Assembly (NCBI GenBank): GCA_015660965.1
Contig: JACTVG010000001.1
Span: 310,001-374,000 of the forward strand
Reading direction: 5' to 3'
Source: Methanoregulaceae archaeon
GTDB lineage: Archaea > Halobacteriota > Methanomicrobia > Methanomicrobiales > Methanospirillaceae
Length of the DNA stretch: 64,000 nt
Position numbers and translations under genes: made by a program. The first letter of the stretch is position 1. Every line of letters starts with the position of its first letter. The notes under the pieces are model-generated. The model ran no database searches. It saw only the letters and a program-made list of their open reading frames with translations, and was not told where the DNA came from. Below, in pieces: positions 1 to 8,530 of this stretch.

Positions 1-245
1 ATGCAAAGATCAAAAATATCGGTATCCGCCCCGGGGAAAAATTGCATGAAATTCTCCTTACCGAAGATGAATCCCGCCATACAACAGAATATGAAAAATA
101 TTTTGTCATTGAGCCGGAATATGTCTCGTGGCAGAAAAAATCACTTCCCGGGGGTAAAAAACCGGCTGATGATTTTAGTTATACCAGTGATACGAACTCG
201 TCGTGGCTTACAAGAGATGATCTTATCAGACTGGTGGGACTCTGA
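1..245 (+). CDS. pseB: UDP-N-acetylglucosamine 4,6-dehydratase (inverting), C-terminal fragment
   Basis: Only the last 80 or so codons are inside the window; the frame is open at the left edge (first full codon at position 3) and stops at 243-245. The fragment starts with a GIRPGEKLHE stretch followed by LLTEDESRHT and FVIEPEY, the characteristic tail of PseB/FlaA1-type short-chain dehydratases. PseB carries out the first step of pseudaminic acid synthesis, UDP-GlcNAc to the 4-keto-6-deoxy-L-altro sugar, in the cytoplasm. The assignment is strengthened by pseC, pseF, pseG-pseH and pseI following on the same strand. The catalytic half lies upstream and cannot be checked. Confidence 0.8.
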   Translation, partial: AKIKNIGIRPGEKLHEILLTEDESRHTTEYEKYFVIEPEYVSWQKKSLPGGKKPADDFSYTSDTNSSWLTRDDLIRLVGL

Positions 246-291
246 ACCAGTCCTGCATCAGAGGATTGCTAATACGTAAGGGAGGTCAACC

Positions 292-921
292 ATGAAGTTC
301 CGGACATCACAAGAAGAATTCTGGGCTGGATCCTTTGGTGATTCATACATCGATCGTAACAAAACTATTGATATTATCGCATCAAATACCGCATTTTTTT
401 CAAGAATTCTCACGCATGTTTCAGATATCCATTCAGCGATTGAGTTTGGTTCAAATATTGGACTTAACCTAGTTGCATTACGACAACTTCTACCATCAGC
501 TGATCTTTCAGCTATTGAAATCAATGAAAAAGCTGCTGCGACTCTGAAAGAATTAGGTTATGTAAAAGTCTATCAGGAATCAATTCTCGATTTCGTTGTG
601 GACTTCCAGAGAGATTTTGTTTTTACCAAGGGAGTACTCATTCATATAAATCCTGATATGTTATCTCTGGTTTATGAAAAACTGCATCAGGCAAGTAGAA
701 AATATATCTGTGTGGCAGAATATTATAACCCGGTACATCAGGAAATTAATTACCGGGGGCATACAGACCGGCTTTTCAAACGGGATTTCGCAGGAGACAT
801 GCTGGGACGGTATCCGGATCTGCATTTGCTGGATTATGGGTTTGTGTACCGGCGTGACAACAATTTCCCCCAGGATGATATCACGTGGTTCCTGATGGAA
901 AAAAAATCTCATAAGGAGTAA
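292..921 (+). CDS. pseudaminic acid biosynthesis-associated methyltransferase
   Basis: This 209-residue class I SAM-dependent methyltransferase has an IEFGSNIGLNL stretch near residues 46-56 as its SAM-binding loop and an acidic IEINEKA segment after the second strand. The whole sequence, including the N-terminal RTSQEEFWAGSFGDSYI, resembles the methylase family that occurs almost only in pseudaminic acid gene clusters. Its substrate is not known; O- or N-methylation of the nonulosonate or of an intermediate is plausible. A GGGAGGTC ribosome site precedes the ATG. It sits between pseB and the amidotransferase gene with only 4 bp to the next start, so it is probably cotranscribed. Confidence 0.8.
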   Translation: MKFRTSQEEFWAGSFGDSYIDRNKTIDIIASNTAFFSRILTHVSDIHSAIEFGSNIGLNLVALRQLLPSADLSAIEINEKAAATLKELGYVKVYQESILDFVVDFQRDFVFTKGVLIHINPDMLSLVYEKLHQASRKYICVAEYYNPVHQEINYRGHTDRLFKRDFAGDMLGRYPDLHLLDYGFVYRRDNNFPQDDITWFLMEKKSHKE

Positions 922-925
922 TCTT

Positions 926-2116
926 ATGGATACTTCACACCATTCAACGAAAGATACAACAATACACTATTGCAAGCGATGTGTCATGCCTGACACAAAA
1001 CCAGATCTCCATTTTGACGAATCTGGTGTCTGCAATGCCTGCAGAAATTACGATAAGCGGAAAAATATCGATTGGGTACAACGAAAAAAAGAATTTGATG
1101 CAATCCTTGATCGCTATCGATCGAAAGATGGAAAAAACTGGGATTGTATTATCCCAGTAAGCGGTGGGAAAGATAGTACATATCAGGTCGTCCGAATGCT
1201 TGAATTCGGGATGAATCCTTTATGTGTAACTGCAACAACCTGCGATCTCTCCAATATCGGCAGAAAAAATATTGAAAACATCAAAAGCCTCGGCGTGGAT
1301 TATATAGAATTCTCCCCTAATAAAAAAGTCCGGCGAAAACTGAACCGCATCGGACTTAAGGAAGTGGGTGATATTTCATGGCCAGAACACGTCAGCATCT
1401 TCACTATCCCGATAAAAGTCGCTGTCGAATATAATGTCCCCCTTATTATCTGGGGAGAAAATGCACAAAATGAATATGGTGGACCTGCATCAGCGACAGA
1501 AAATAATGTCCTGAACCGGAGATGGCTCGAAGAATTCGGGGGACTTCTTGGAATGAGAGTATCTGATCTTATCGGTATAGACGGCCTTCGTGAGCGGGAC
1601 CTGATACCTTATACCTATCCTACCGATGAGGAATTGAAAAATGTTGGTGCTACAGGATTATATCTGGGACATTATACGCCATGGGATGGCTATACGAATG
1701 CACTTGTCTCCCAGGCGTACGGATTCACCACGTACCCATCTACTGTTGAGGGATCCTGCGTTAATTACGAAAATCTGGATAATTATCAGACCGGTATCCA
1801 TGATTACTTCAAATTCTTAAAATTCGGCTTTTCTAGGACTTCCGATATTGCCTCATTACATGTACGACGAGGGCGACTCTCCCGTCAGGACGCTTGTAAT
1901 CTCGTTCAGATGCATGATGGTAAATTTCCCTGGTCTTATTTAGGCAAACCCGTTGATGAGATTTTGAGTCTCTTGGATATCTCGGTAGATGAATTCATCC
2001 GGATCTGTGACAAATTTACCAATAAAAAGCTGTTTCTGAAAGATCCAAAAGGAAATCTTCTCAAGGACAAAAAAGGAAACCTGACCAAAATCAAGTACGC
2101 CGAAGGTGAAGTTTGA
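926..2116 (+). CDS. pseA: N-acetyl sugar amidotransferase (PseA/WbpG family)
   Basis: A 396-residue PP-loop amidotransferase. Two CxxC pairs (C16/C19 and C36/C39) form a probable zinc site near the N terminus. The ATP-pyrophosphatase loop SGGKDS occupies residues 79-84. Proteins of this type (PseA of Campylobacter, WbpG of Pseudomonas) convert an N-acetyl group of a surface sugar to an acetamidino group using ammonia delivered by HisH- and HisF-like partners. Such a pair follows at 2370-3788. In a pseudaminate cluster the inferred product is a 5-acetamido-7-acetamidino type sugar. The acceptor sugar itself is inferred from the neighbourhood, not read from the sequence. Confidence 0.82.
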   Translation: MDTSHHSTKDTTIHYCKRCVMPDTKPDLHFDESGVCNACRNYDKRKNIDWVQRKKEFDAILDRYRSKDGKNWDCIIPVSGGKDSTYQVVRMLEFGMNPLCVTATTCDLSNIGRKNIENIKSLGVDYIEFSPNKKVRRKLNRIGLKEVGDISWPEHVSIFTIPIKVAVEYNVPLIIWGENAQNEYGGPASATENNVLNRRWLEEFGGLLGMRVSDLIGIDGLRERDLIPYTYPTDEELKNVGATGLYLGHYTPWDGYTNALVSQAYGFTTYPSTVEGSCVNYENLDNYQTGIHDYFKFLKFGFSRTSDIASLHVRRGRLSRQDACNLVQMHDGKFPWSYLGKPVDEILSLLDISVDEFIRICDKFTNKKLFLKDPKGNLLKDKKGNLTKIKYAEGEV

Positions 2117-2117
2117 A

Positions 2118-2137
2118 GGATGTGATTACAAACATCC
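2118..2137 (+). terminator. small hairpin after pseA, possible processing or termination element
   Basis: Two bases after the pseA stop there is a 6-bp stem GGATGT / ACATCC with an 8-base loop, followed by about 230 bp without a convincing gene before the hisH-like start. The stem is short and has no long T tract, so it may not stop transcription. The rest of 2138-2369 shows only AT-rich sequence and the leader of the hisH-like gene. Confidence 0.25.
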
Positions 2138-2369
2138 CTTGAAGTCCAGGGATAACCGGACACTTCGCGCTTTATTTAATTCATATCGCCAAAAACGTCT
2201 TTTTCGCCAGGCATTTTATCTTACTATTTTCATAACTCATATTGAGACCGGCAGCCGTTCTCCAGGTGATTTATCCATGTCGGATTGGCTGATTCAGACC
2301 AACAATAATATTTCCTTTCCGACTAATATGATATAGACTATAAAGGAAATAACTACGAGAGTTTTTTTA

Positions 2370-2996
2370 ATGCACGTAGTAATCGTTGATTACGGTATGG
2401 GCAATCTGGGATCTATTTTCCGGGCTGTATCAGAATGTGGGTCACATACGGTCACCATATCAGACAATCCCGGCGAAATCGTATCTTCTGATAAGCTCAT
2501 CCTTCCCGGTGTTGGTGCTTTCGCAGAAGGTATAAAAAATCTCAGGGATACCGGCCTTGATACATTGATTGCGAAACAGGTGTTGGAAGAACATAAACCC
2601 CTTCTGGGAATTTGTCTCGGGATGCAGCTCCTTGCCACATGGGGAAATGAAGGGGGAAAAATACAAGGACTGGACATTATCTCCGGTGAAGTAAAACAAT
2701 TAGTACCGCATTCCCCGGAAGAGCGAATTCCCCATATCGGCTGGAACGAAGTGCATGCTGTCAGAGATACTGTCCTGCTTCAGGATATTGAGCAAAATTC
2801 GGATTTTTATTTTGTTCACAGTTATCATTTCCTGCCCGGGAATAATGCGGATATTATCGCGGTCACACCCTATTGTGGCTCCTTTGTAGCTGCACTGAAC
2901 CACGGCTCAGCGTGGGGTGTCCAGTTCCACCCGGAAAAAAGCAGCATCCTTGGTTTTAAAGTGCTAAGGAATTTTCTGGAAATGCCAGGTGAATGA
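2370..2996 (+). CDS. HisH-like glutamine amidotransferase for amidino-sugar synthesis
   Basis: A 208-residue class I glutaminase. The nucleophile is C82 in GICLGMQ and the catalytic pair is H187/E189 in QFHPEKS, so the triad is complete. It should release ammonia from glutamine and pass it through the HisF-like barrel encoded next. In histidine biosynthesis HisH pairs with HisF, but here both genes lie between pseA and pseC and no other his gene is nearby. By analogy with wbpG-hisH2-hisF2 type loci it is best read as the nitrogen donor for the PseA-type amidotransferase. The gap to the HisF-like gene is 3 bp. Involvement in true histidine synthesis cannot be excluded but seems unlikely. Confidence 0.8.
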   Translation: MHVVIVDYGMGNLGSIFRAVSECGSHTVTISDNPGEIVSSDKLILPGVGAFAEGIKNLRDTGLDTLIAKQVLEEHKPLLGICLGMQLLATWGNEGGKIQGLDIISGEVKQLVPHSPEERIPHIGWNEVHAVRDTVLLQDIEQNSDFYFVHSYHFLPGNNADIIAVTPYCGSFVAALNHGSAWGVQFHPEKSSILGFKVLRNFLEMPGE

Positions 2997-2999
2997 TAC

Positions 3000-3788
3000 G
3001 TGTTGAAATATCGGGTTATTCCTACGTTGTTATGGAAAAACGTGGGGCTGGTCAAAGGGATATCATTTGACAGCTGGCGCCGCGTTGGTCCTGTTCTTCC
3101 TGCGATTAAGGTCTATAATCTCCGGCACGTGGATGAAATAATTCTTGTCGATATTACCGCAACATCCGAAAAGCGCGAACCTGATTATGAAGCGGTTGCC
3201 GAATTTACTGCCGAATGTTTCATCCCGATTACCATCGGCGGGGGGATCGGAAGTATAAAGCATATAACAAACCTCCTGCGGGCTGGCGCGGATAAGGTCG
3301 CCATCAATTCCTGTATATTCGATAATCCGACTATCGTGAGCGAAGCATCCAGCAGGTTCGGCTCTCAATGTATCGTGGCCAGTATCGATGTGCGAAAAAG
3401 ACCGGATGGGACGTACGAGTGTTACAAAAATTCCGGGACCATTCCTACGGGCCAGGAAGTTGTTTCATGGGCGCGGTCCGTCGAGGCATCCGGAGCCGGG
3501 GAGATCCTGCTCACCTCGATTGAAAAGGATGGGACCATGTCAGGTTATGATCTTGACCTGATACGGCTCGTACGGGATGCCATAAAAATTCCGGTCATTG
3601 CGTCCGGTGGTGCCGGCAATTACCAGCATATGTATGAGGCAATCAGTGCCGGAGGGGCATCGGCAGTAGCAGCGGCGAGTATTTTCCATTTTACGGAACA
3701 GACTCCCATCGAAGCAAAAAAATACCTTGCCGGTAAAGGTGTTCCGGTACGTCTAGCACATAGTTTCTTACCTGGCACCAGTGACTGA
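3000..3788 (+). CDS. HisF-like ammonia-channel barrel, catalytic Asp missing
   Basis: A 262-residue (beta-alpha)8 barrel of the HisF family starting with GTG. Phosphate-site features are kept (TIGGGIGS near residues 78-85, ASGGAG near 201-206), as are the DITATSEKR strand and an Asp in [10 protein letters not shown] equivalent to HisF D130. The first-strand catalytic Asp of true HisF (CLDV, residue 11 in Thermotoga) is replaced by Leu (TLLW), and the GDP motif of the first loop reads VGP. This suggests it no longer cyclises the histidine precursor and serves as an ammonia conduit to the PseA-type enzyme. It lies 3 bp after the HisH-like gene. Confidence 0.8.
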   Translation: MLKYRVIPTLLWKNVGLVKGISFDSWRRVGPVLPAIKVYNLRHVDEIILVDITATSEKREPDYEAVAEFTAECFIPITIGGGIGSIKHITNLLRAGADKVAINSCIFDNPTIVSEASSRFGSQCIVASIDVRKRPDGTYECYKNSGTIPTGQEVVSWARSVEASGAGEILLTSIEKDGTMSGYDLDLIRLVRDAIKIPVIASGGAGNYQHMYEAISAGGASAVAAASIFHFTEQTPIEAKKYLAGKGVPVRLAHSFLPGTSD

Positions 3789-3853
3789 ACCATGATGCTT
3801 ATGAACAACCAGATCGAATGCCTGAACAATCGCCAATACATCGATGTGATGGG

Positions 3854-5059
3854 ATGATGAAAAGACACGAGAAAAACCTTGCACTTTTCGGTGGCAGACC
3901 GGTTCGTGAAACTATGCTGCCCTATGGACGGCAGAGTATCCAGAAGGAGGATATCGATGCAGTGTCTGACGTACTATCCTCTGACTGGCTGACCACCGGT
4001 CCAAAAGTTACAGAATTTGAACGGATATTCGCCAAAACCGTTCAGGCAAAAGAAGCAGTCGCAGTTTGCAACGGTACCGCCGCACTGCATACTGCAATGT
4101 TTGCTCTTGGAATAAAGCCCGGCGATGAAGTGATCGTTCCGGCAATGACATTTGCGGCATCTGCGAATTGTGTTGTTTATCTGGGTGGAAAACCTGTTTT
4201 TTGTGATGTGGATCCGGAAACCCTGCTCATCGATGCTGAAAAAATACAAGAAAAAATATCCCCCCGGACAAAAGCGATCATCGCGGTCGATTATGCCGGA
4301 CAACCCTGTGATTATGACCGTATCTCGGAAATTGCTGAGAAACATCATCTTCCAATTGTTGATGATGCCTGTCATGCTCTCGGCGGTACCTATAAAAACC
4401 GGCCTGTGGGTTCACTGGGATTATTGAATACGTTCAGTTTCCACCCGGTGAAGACCATTACTACCGGTGAGGGAGGAATGATTACTACCGATGACGCAAC
4501 CCTCGCAGGGAGAATGCGGCTCTTCCGGAACCATGGCATCACATCGGATCACCAGCAGCGTGAGGAGCAGGGTTCTTGGTTTTACGAAATGGTGGACTTG
4601 GGTTTCAATTACCGGCTGACGGACATCCAGTGTGCTCTTGGCATGAGCCAGGTAAAGCGGTTACCCGGCTGGATCTCCCGCCGGCAGGAAATTGCACGAC
4701 AGTATAATGTTGCCTTCACGCGGATCCCCGGTATAAAACCCCTCCATGTCCGGCCGGAAGTTTCCCATGCCTATCACCTGTATGTAATCCGGTTGGATCC
4801 CTCCCTACTGAAGGAACACGACCGGGCCTTTATTTTTAAGGCGCTCCGAGCAGAAGGGCTGGGTATCAATGTTCATTATATCCCTGTCCACCTCCATCCG
4901 TTCTACCGCACTCATTTCGGTACACGCCCGGGACTCTGCCCGGTTGCGGAGTCCGCCTATGAAAATATTATTTCGCTGCCGATGTTCCCCCGCATGACAG
5001 ATAATGATGTCACCGATGTGATCACGGCAGTAGATAAAGTCACCAGGAGCTGCCTGTGA
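3854..5059 (+). CDS. pseC: UDP-4-amino-4,6-dideoxy-N-acetyl-L-altrosamine transaminase
   Basis: A PLP-dependent DegT/DnrJ/EryC1 family aminotransferase of about 400 residues. The Schiff-base lysine is K200 in SFHPVKTITTGEGG. The N-terminal region has the LPYGRQSI...DIDAV...LTTGP pattern of PseC. It transfers an amino group from glutamate to the 4-keto sugar made by PseB. I placed the start at the first of two adjacent ATGs (3854/3857); an in-frame ATG at 3818 would add twelve residues with no family support. The 3' end overlaps the pseF start (GTGA), suggesting translational coupling. Confidence 0.87.
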   Translation: MMKRHEKNLALFGGRPVRETMLPYGRQSIQKEDIDAVSDVLSSDWLTTGPKVTEFERIFAKTVQAKEAVAVCNGTAALHTAMFALGIKPGDEVIVPAMTFAASANCVVYLGGKPVFCDVDPETLLIDAEKIQEKISPRTKAIIAVDYAGQPCDYDRISEIAEKHHLPIVDDACHALGGTYKNRPVGSLGLLNTFSFHPVKTITTGEGGMITTDDATLAGRMRLFRNHGITSDHQQREEQGSWFYEMVDLGFNYRLTDIQCALGMSQVKRLPGWISRRQEIARQYNVAFTRIPGIKPLHVRPEVSHAYHLYVIRLDPSLLKEHDRAFIFKALRAEGLGINVHYIPVHLHPFYRTHFGTRPGLCPVAESAYENIISLPMFPRMTDNDVTDVITAVDKVTRSCL

Positions 5060-5787
5060 AAAAAGTGATTGCAATTGTCCAGGCCCGGATGGGGAGTACC
5101 CGCCTGCCTGGCAAAGTGATGTGCGATCTTATCGGGAAACCCATGATCGTGCACGAAATTGAACGGGTGCTGCGTTCGGAATGCATCGGCTCTGTCGTGA
5201 TCGCGACAACGCAATTACCCGCTGACGACGTTATCGTGCAGCTCTGTAAAGACCGTGCTTGGAATTATTATCGTGGAGATGAGCAGGATGTTCTCGACCG
5301 TTACTATCATGCTGCAAAAAAATTCGGAGCCGATGTTATTGTCAGACTGACAGCAGATTGTCCTTTAATCGAACCATCCGTGATTGACCTCGTTATCAAA
5401 CAGTTCTGCCTGAACTATCCTCACATAGATTATGCCAGCAACGTTTTTCCACAACGCACCTTTCCCCTGGGGCTGGATACCGAAATTATGACAATGGAAG
5501 CCTTGGAAAAATCCTGGAAATACGAAACCAATTCGGCTTTACGGGAACATGTGACACAACACATTGTAAAAAATCCCGAAAATTTCCATATATCCGGTAT
5601 AACAAATAAACAGGATTTCTCAGGCCTGCGGTGGACGGTCGACACAAAAGAAGATTTCTTGTTCGTCCGAGAAGTCTATTCTTTTTTCGGGCACAATCAG
5701 TTTTCCTGGACGGACGTTCTGGACCTGATAAAAGCAAAACCGGAATTATCATTGATTAATAAAAATTCCCGGCAAAAGGAGGTTTAG
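5056..5787 (+). CDS. pseF: pseudaminic acid cytidylyltransferase
   Basis: A 243-residue nucleotidyltransferase with the N-terminal signature AIVQARMGSTRLPGKVM (residues 5-21) and a VRLTADCPLIEPSVID segment near residues 95-110, which carries metal- and substrate-binding acidic residues. Proteins of this shape activate acidic sugars with CTP; in this cluster the product should be CMP-pseudaminic acid. It starts at a GTG overlapping the pseC stop. A spore-coat SpsF-like protein would look similar, but the pse neighbours make PseF the better call. Confidence 0.82.
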   Translation: MKKVIAIVQARMGSTRLPGKVMCDLIGKPMIVHEIERVLRSECIGSVVIATTQLPADDVIVQLCKDRAWNYYRGDEQDVLDRYYHAAKKFGADVIVRLTADCPLIEPSVIDLVIKQFCLNYPHIDYASNVFPQRTFPLGLDTEIMTMEALEKSWKYETNSALREHVTQHIVKNPENFHISGITNKQDFSGLRWTVDTKEDFLFVREVYSFFGHNQFSWTDVLDLIKAKPELSLINKNSRQKEV

Positions 5788-5795
5788 TTTTTCAG

Positions 5796-7286
5796 ATGCC
5801 TCTCGAACCTCTTTTAATTCGTGCTGATGCAAGCCCGGATATCGGAACCGGCCATGTTATGCGGTGCCTTGCTCTTGCAGAAGCTTGGCAGGATGCTGGG
5901 GGGAAGGTGTTCTTTGTTATTTCTTGTGATTCACCGGCAATGGAAGTTCGCTTGAGAAACGAGGGAATCCAGATCCTCCATATCAACCAAAAGGCAGGAA
6001 CACTTGGTGATGCAAATGAAACAGCTCGGATAGCACATGAAGTTAGAGCGGACTGGATCGTAGTTGATGGGTACCAATTCGGAGCAGAATACCAAAAAAC
6101 GATCAAGGATGCTGGTTTATTCCTTCTCTATATCGATGATTTTGGGCATGCTGATCATTATTACGCCGATTTTGTCCTTAACCAGAATAATTACGCCGAT
6201 ATGTCCTTATACAAAAAATACGAGCCAAACACCCGGTTCCTCTTGGGGACAAAATATGTTCTGATCAGGAAAGAGTTCCTTCAATGGGCAGGGTGGAAAC
6301 GGACTATTCCGGGGATGGCCCGCAAAATATTAGTCACTATGGGCGGGAGCGATCGTGAAAATATGACCGGCATGGTAATTAGAGCGCTGAAATGCGTTGA
6401 CCTTGAAGGACTTGAAGCAATTATCGTTGTCGGGGGGCTAAATTGTCATTATACTGAACTCCAAGAGATGGTTAAAGATCTTCCGAATTTATCTCTCAGA
6501 AAAAATGTGGAGAATATGACGGAACTGATGGCATGGGCAGATATTGCGATTTCGGCTGGAGGAAGCACGTGTTGGGAACTTGCATTTATGGGACTACCTT
6601 CAATCCTGTGTCTAATTGCAGAGAATCAAAAATTAATAGTCGAAGATTTGCAATCCAAAGGAATTGTCAGGGTTTTCGGAACGCACGGTCTTCAGAATCC
6701 AGTAATTTCTGCCAGCGTGATAGCAGAAATATTGGGTTCATTTGAAACACGATCTAAATTATCCAAGAAGATTAAAAAACTGGTGGACAGAAAAGGTGCA
6801 GCACGGATTATTAGTGCAATAAATTCAAATAAAATCCGTTTGAGACACGTGAGGGAATCAGATTGTCGTATAATCTGGAAATGGATTAACGATACATATG
6901 TTCGTGCATGTTCATTTTATCCGGATCCGATTCCTCTGGATACTCATAGGAAATGGTTTTCTTCAATTCTTGCTGACTCAAATATTATTTATTACATAGC
7001 TCTTGATAGTCAGGATAATCCTCTTGGTCAGGCAAGGTTTCGTATTAATGGCGGGGAAGCGATTATTTCTGTGCTAGTCGATGCAGAACATCGCGGTTTG
7101 AATATCGGTCCAGAATTGATACGTCGCGCCACAGAACAATTTTTTAATGAAATGGGTATCCAGAAAGTGAGTGCATATATTAAATGCGAGAATGAAGTAT
7201 CCAAAAAAGCATTCACGAAAGCAGGTTATATTGAACATGGATTCATTACAATCAATGGACAAAAAGCATATCACTTAATTAAATGA
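5796..7286 (+). CDS. pseG-pseH: fused UDP-sugar hydrolase and N-acetyltransferase (PseG-PseH)
   Basis: One 496-residue protein joins two steps of the pathway. Residues 1 to about 345 are a PseG-type GT-B hydrolase with IRADASPDIGTGH at the N terminus (catalytic His at residue 20) and an AISAGGSTCWEL nucleotide-binding loop near residue 248; this half removes UDP. Residues from about 347 to the end are a GNAT acetyltransferase of the PseH type, starting KIRLRHVRESDC and including the acetyl-CoA binding region SVLVDAEHRGLNIGPELI; this half N-acetylates the 4-amino group. The biochemical order is PseH then PseG, so channelling is plausible. The PseH half is visibly AT-richer than the pseC/pseF genes before it. 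Confidence 0.87.
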   Translation: MPLEPLLIRADASPDIGTGHVMRCLALAEAWQDAGGKVFFVISCDSPAMEVRLRNEGIQILHINQKAGTLGDANETARIAHEVRADWIVVDGYQFGAEYQKTIKDAGLFLLYIDDFGHADHYYADFVLNQNNYADMSLYKKYEPNTRFLLGTKYVLIRKEFLQWAGWKRTIPGMARKILVTMGGSDRENMTGMVIRALKCVDLEGLEAIIVVGGLNCHYTELQEMVKDLPNLSLRKNVENMTELMAWADIAISAGGSTCWELAFMGLPSILCLIAENQKLIVEDLQSKGIVRVFGTHGLQNPVISASVIAEILGSFETRSKLSKKIKKLVDRKGAARIISAINSNKIRLRHVRESDCRIIWKWINDTYVRACSFYPDPIPLDTHRKWFSSILADSNIIYYIALDSQDNPLGQARFRINGGEAIISVLVDAEHRGLNIGPELIRRATEQFFNEMGIQKVSAYIKCENEVSKKAFTKAGYIEHGFITINGQKAYHLIK

Positions 7287-7293
7287 GGGAAAG

Positions 7294-8346
7294 ATGGGCT
7301 CTTTCATCAGGATAAGGAAAAACAAAATCGGTTCTAATCAGCCGGTATATATAATCGCGGAGCTCTCTGCCAATCACAATCAAGATTATAATCAAGCTGT
7401 TGAATTGATCAAAGCCGCAAAAGATGTAGGAGCAGATGCCGTAAAAATCCAGACCTATACTCCAGATACGATAACGATTGACTGTCAGACTGAGTATTTC
7501 CATATTTGGAAAGGGACGTTATGGGAGGGAAAAAACCTTTACGATCTTTACGGAGAGGCCTTCACACCCTGGGAATGGCAACCGAAATTAAAACAGATTG
7601 CCGAGAGCCTAGGGCTCGATCTCTTCTCAACCCCCTTTGATGAGACTGCGGTGCGGTTTCTTGAAGACATGAATGTCCCTGCTTATAAGATTGCCTCGTT
7701 TGAAATTGTCGATCTTCCCCTGATCCAGGAAGTGGCACGCTGCAACAAACCCGTCATTATGTCAACAGGGATGGCATCATATGATGAAATCTGTGATGCA
7801 GTCTCGGCGGTTCGTGAAGAGGGCAATGATCAAATCGCACTCCTGAAATGTACCAGTGCATATCCTGCACCAGCACGTGAAGCCAATCTGCTCACCATCC
7901 GAGATCTCCACGAAAAATTCGACGTTCCGGTGGGATTATCGGATCATACCTTGGGAACCGGGGTCCCCGTGACAGCCGTTGCGCTCGGTGCGAGTATCAT
8001 CGAGAAACATTTTACCTTGTCACGGGCTATTCCGGGACCAGATAGTGCATTCTCTCTCGAACCCGCGGAATTCAGGCAGATGGTTGATGCCATCAGGGAA
8101 GCTGAATCCGCCGTGGGCACAGTTACGTATGAGGTCACGGATCAGGAAAAAGCGTCGCGGGTTTTCCGTCGTTCCCTCTTTGTTGTCAAGGATATGCAGA
8201 CAGGAGAACAGTTCACCCGGGAGAACATCCGGTCCATTCGGCCAGGGTACGGGTTGCCCCCCAAATATCTGGGAGAAATTATCGGCAGGAAAGCAAAACA
8301 GGTCCTGAAACGAGGGACACCGTTGAGCTGGGATCATATTGAATGA
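7294..8346 (+). CDS. pseI: pseudaminic acid synthase
   Basis: A 350-residue NeuB-family synthase. The TIM-barrel part (residues about 10-280) has IAELSANHNQDYNQA, DAVKIQTYTPDTIT, KIASFEIVDLPLI and GLSDHTLG, and an EKHFTLSRAIPGPDSAFSLEP metal/substrate segment. A SAF (antifreeze-like) domain fills roughly residues 290-350 (RSLFVVKDMQTGE to the end). The enzyme condenses the deacylated altrose derivative with phosphoenolpyruvate to give pseudaminic acid. PseI, LegI and NeuB are close relatives; PseI is chosen because the cluster also holds pseC, pseF, pseG and pseH. A GAGGG ribosome site precedes the ATG, 7 bp after the fused gene. Confidence 0.87.
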   Translation: MGSFIRIRKNKIGSNQPVYIIAELSANHNQDYNQAVELIKAAKDVGADAVKIQTYTPDTITIDCQTEYFHIWKGTLWEGKNLYDLYGEAFTPWEWQPKLKQIAESLGLDLFSTPFDETAVRFLEDMNVPAYKIASFEIVDLPLIQEVARCNKPVIMSTGMASYDEICDAVSAVREEGNDQIALLKCTSAYPAPAREANLLTIRDLHEKFDVPVGLSDHTLGTGVPVTAVALGASIIEKHFTLSRAIPGPDSAFSLEPAEFRQMVDAIREAESAVGTVTYEVTDQEKASRVFRRSLFVVKDMQTGEQFTRENIRSIRPGYGLPPKYLGEIIGRKAKQVLKRGTPLSWDHIE

Positions 8347-8374
8347 CGTGCCTGGGCATGCCGTGATTCTGGGA

Positions 8375-8404
8375 AATTTTTTTCAAAGGTCAGTTAAAAA
8401 AAAT
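8375..8404 (+). terminator. poly-T tract after pseI
   Basis: A run of seven T residues about 30 bp past the pseI stop, followed by an A-rich stretch, is a plausible archaeal intrinsic terminator for the pse operon. The 184-bp gap to the next gene holds no other recognisable gene. Confidence 0.3.
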
Positions 8405-8530
8405 TATGCCTTTTTCAAATATACCAGGTTCTCGTAGTACAGTCCGGCGCTCCATTCCATCGTTCTTCACCCATATTTTAAGGACTTTCGAAGATAATTA
8501 AGAAGATATCGTAAAGAGGGATAGGGAATC

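Noticed and set aside
2106-2336. 76-codon open frame between pseA and the hisH-like gene
   Set aside because: It starts inside pseA, has no recognisable motif, and reads like random AT-rich sequence; a spacer is simpler.
2370-3788. histidine biosynthesis operon
   Set aside because: Only HisH- and HisF-like genes are present, flanked by pse genes, and the HisF-like protein lacks the first catalytic Asp.
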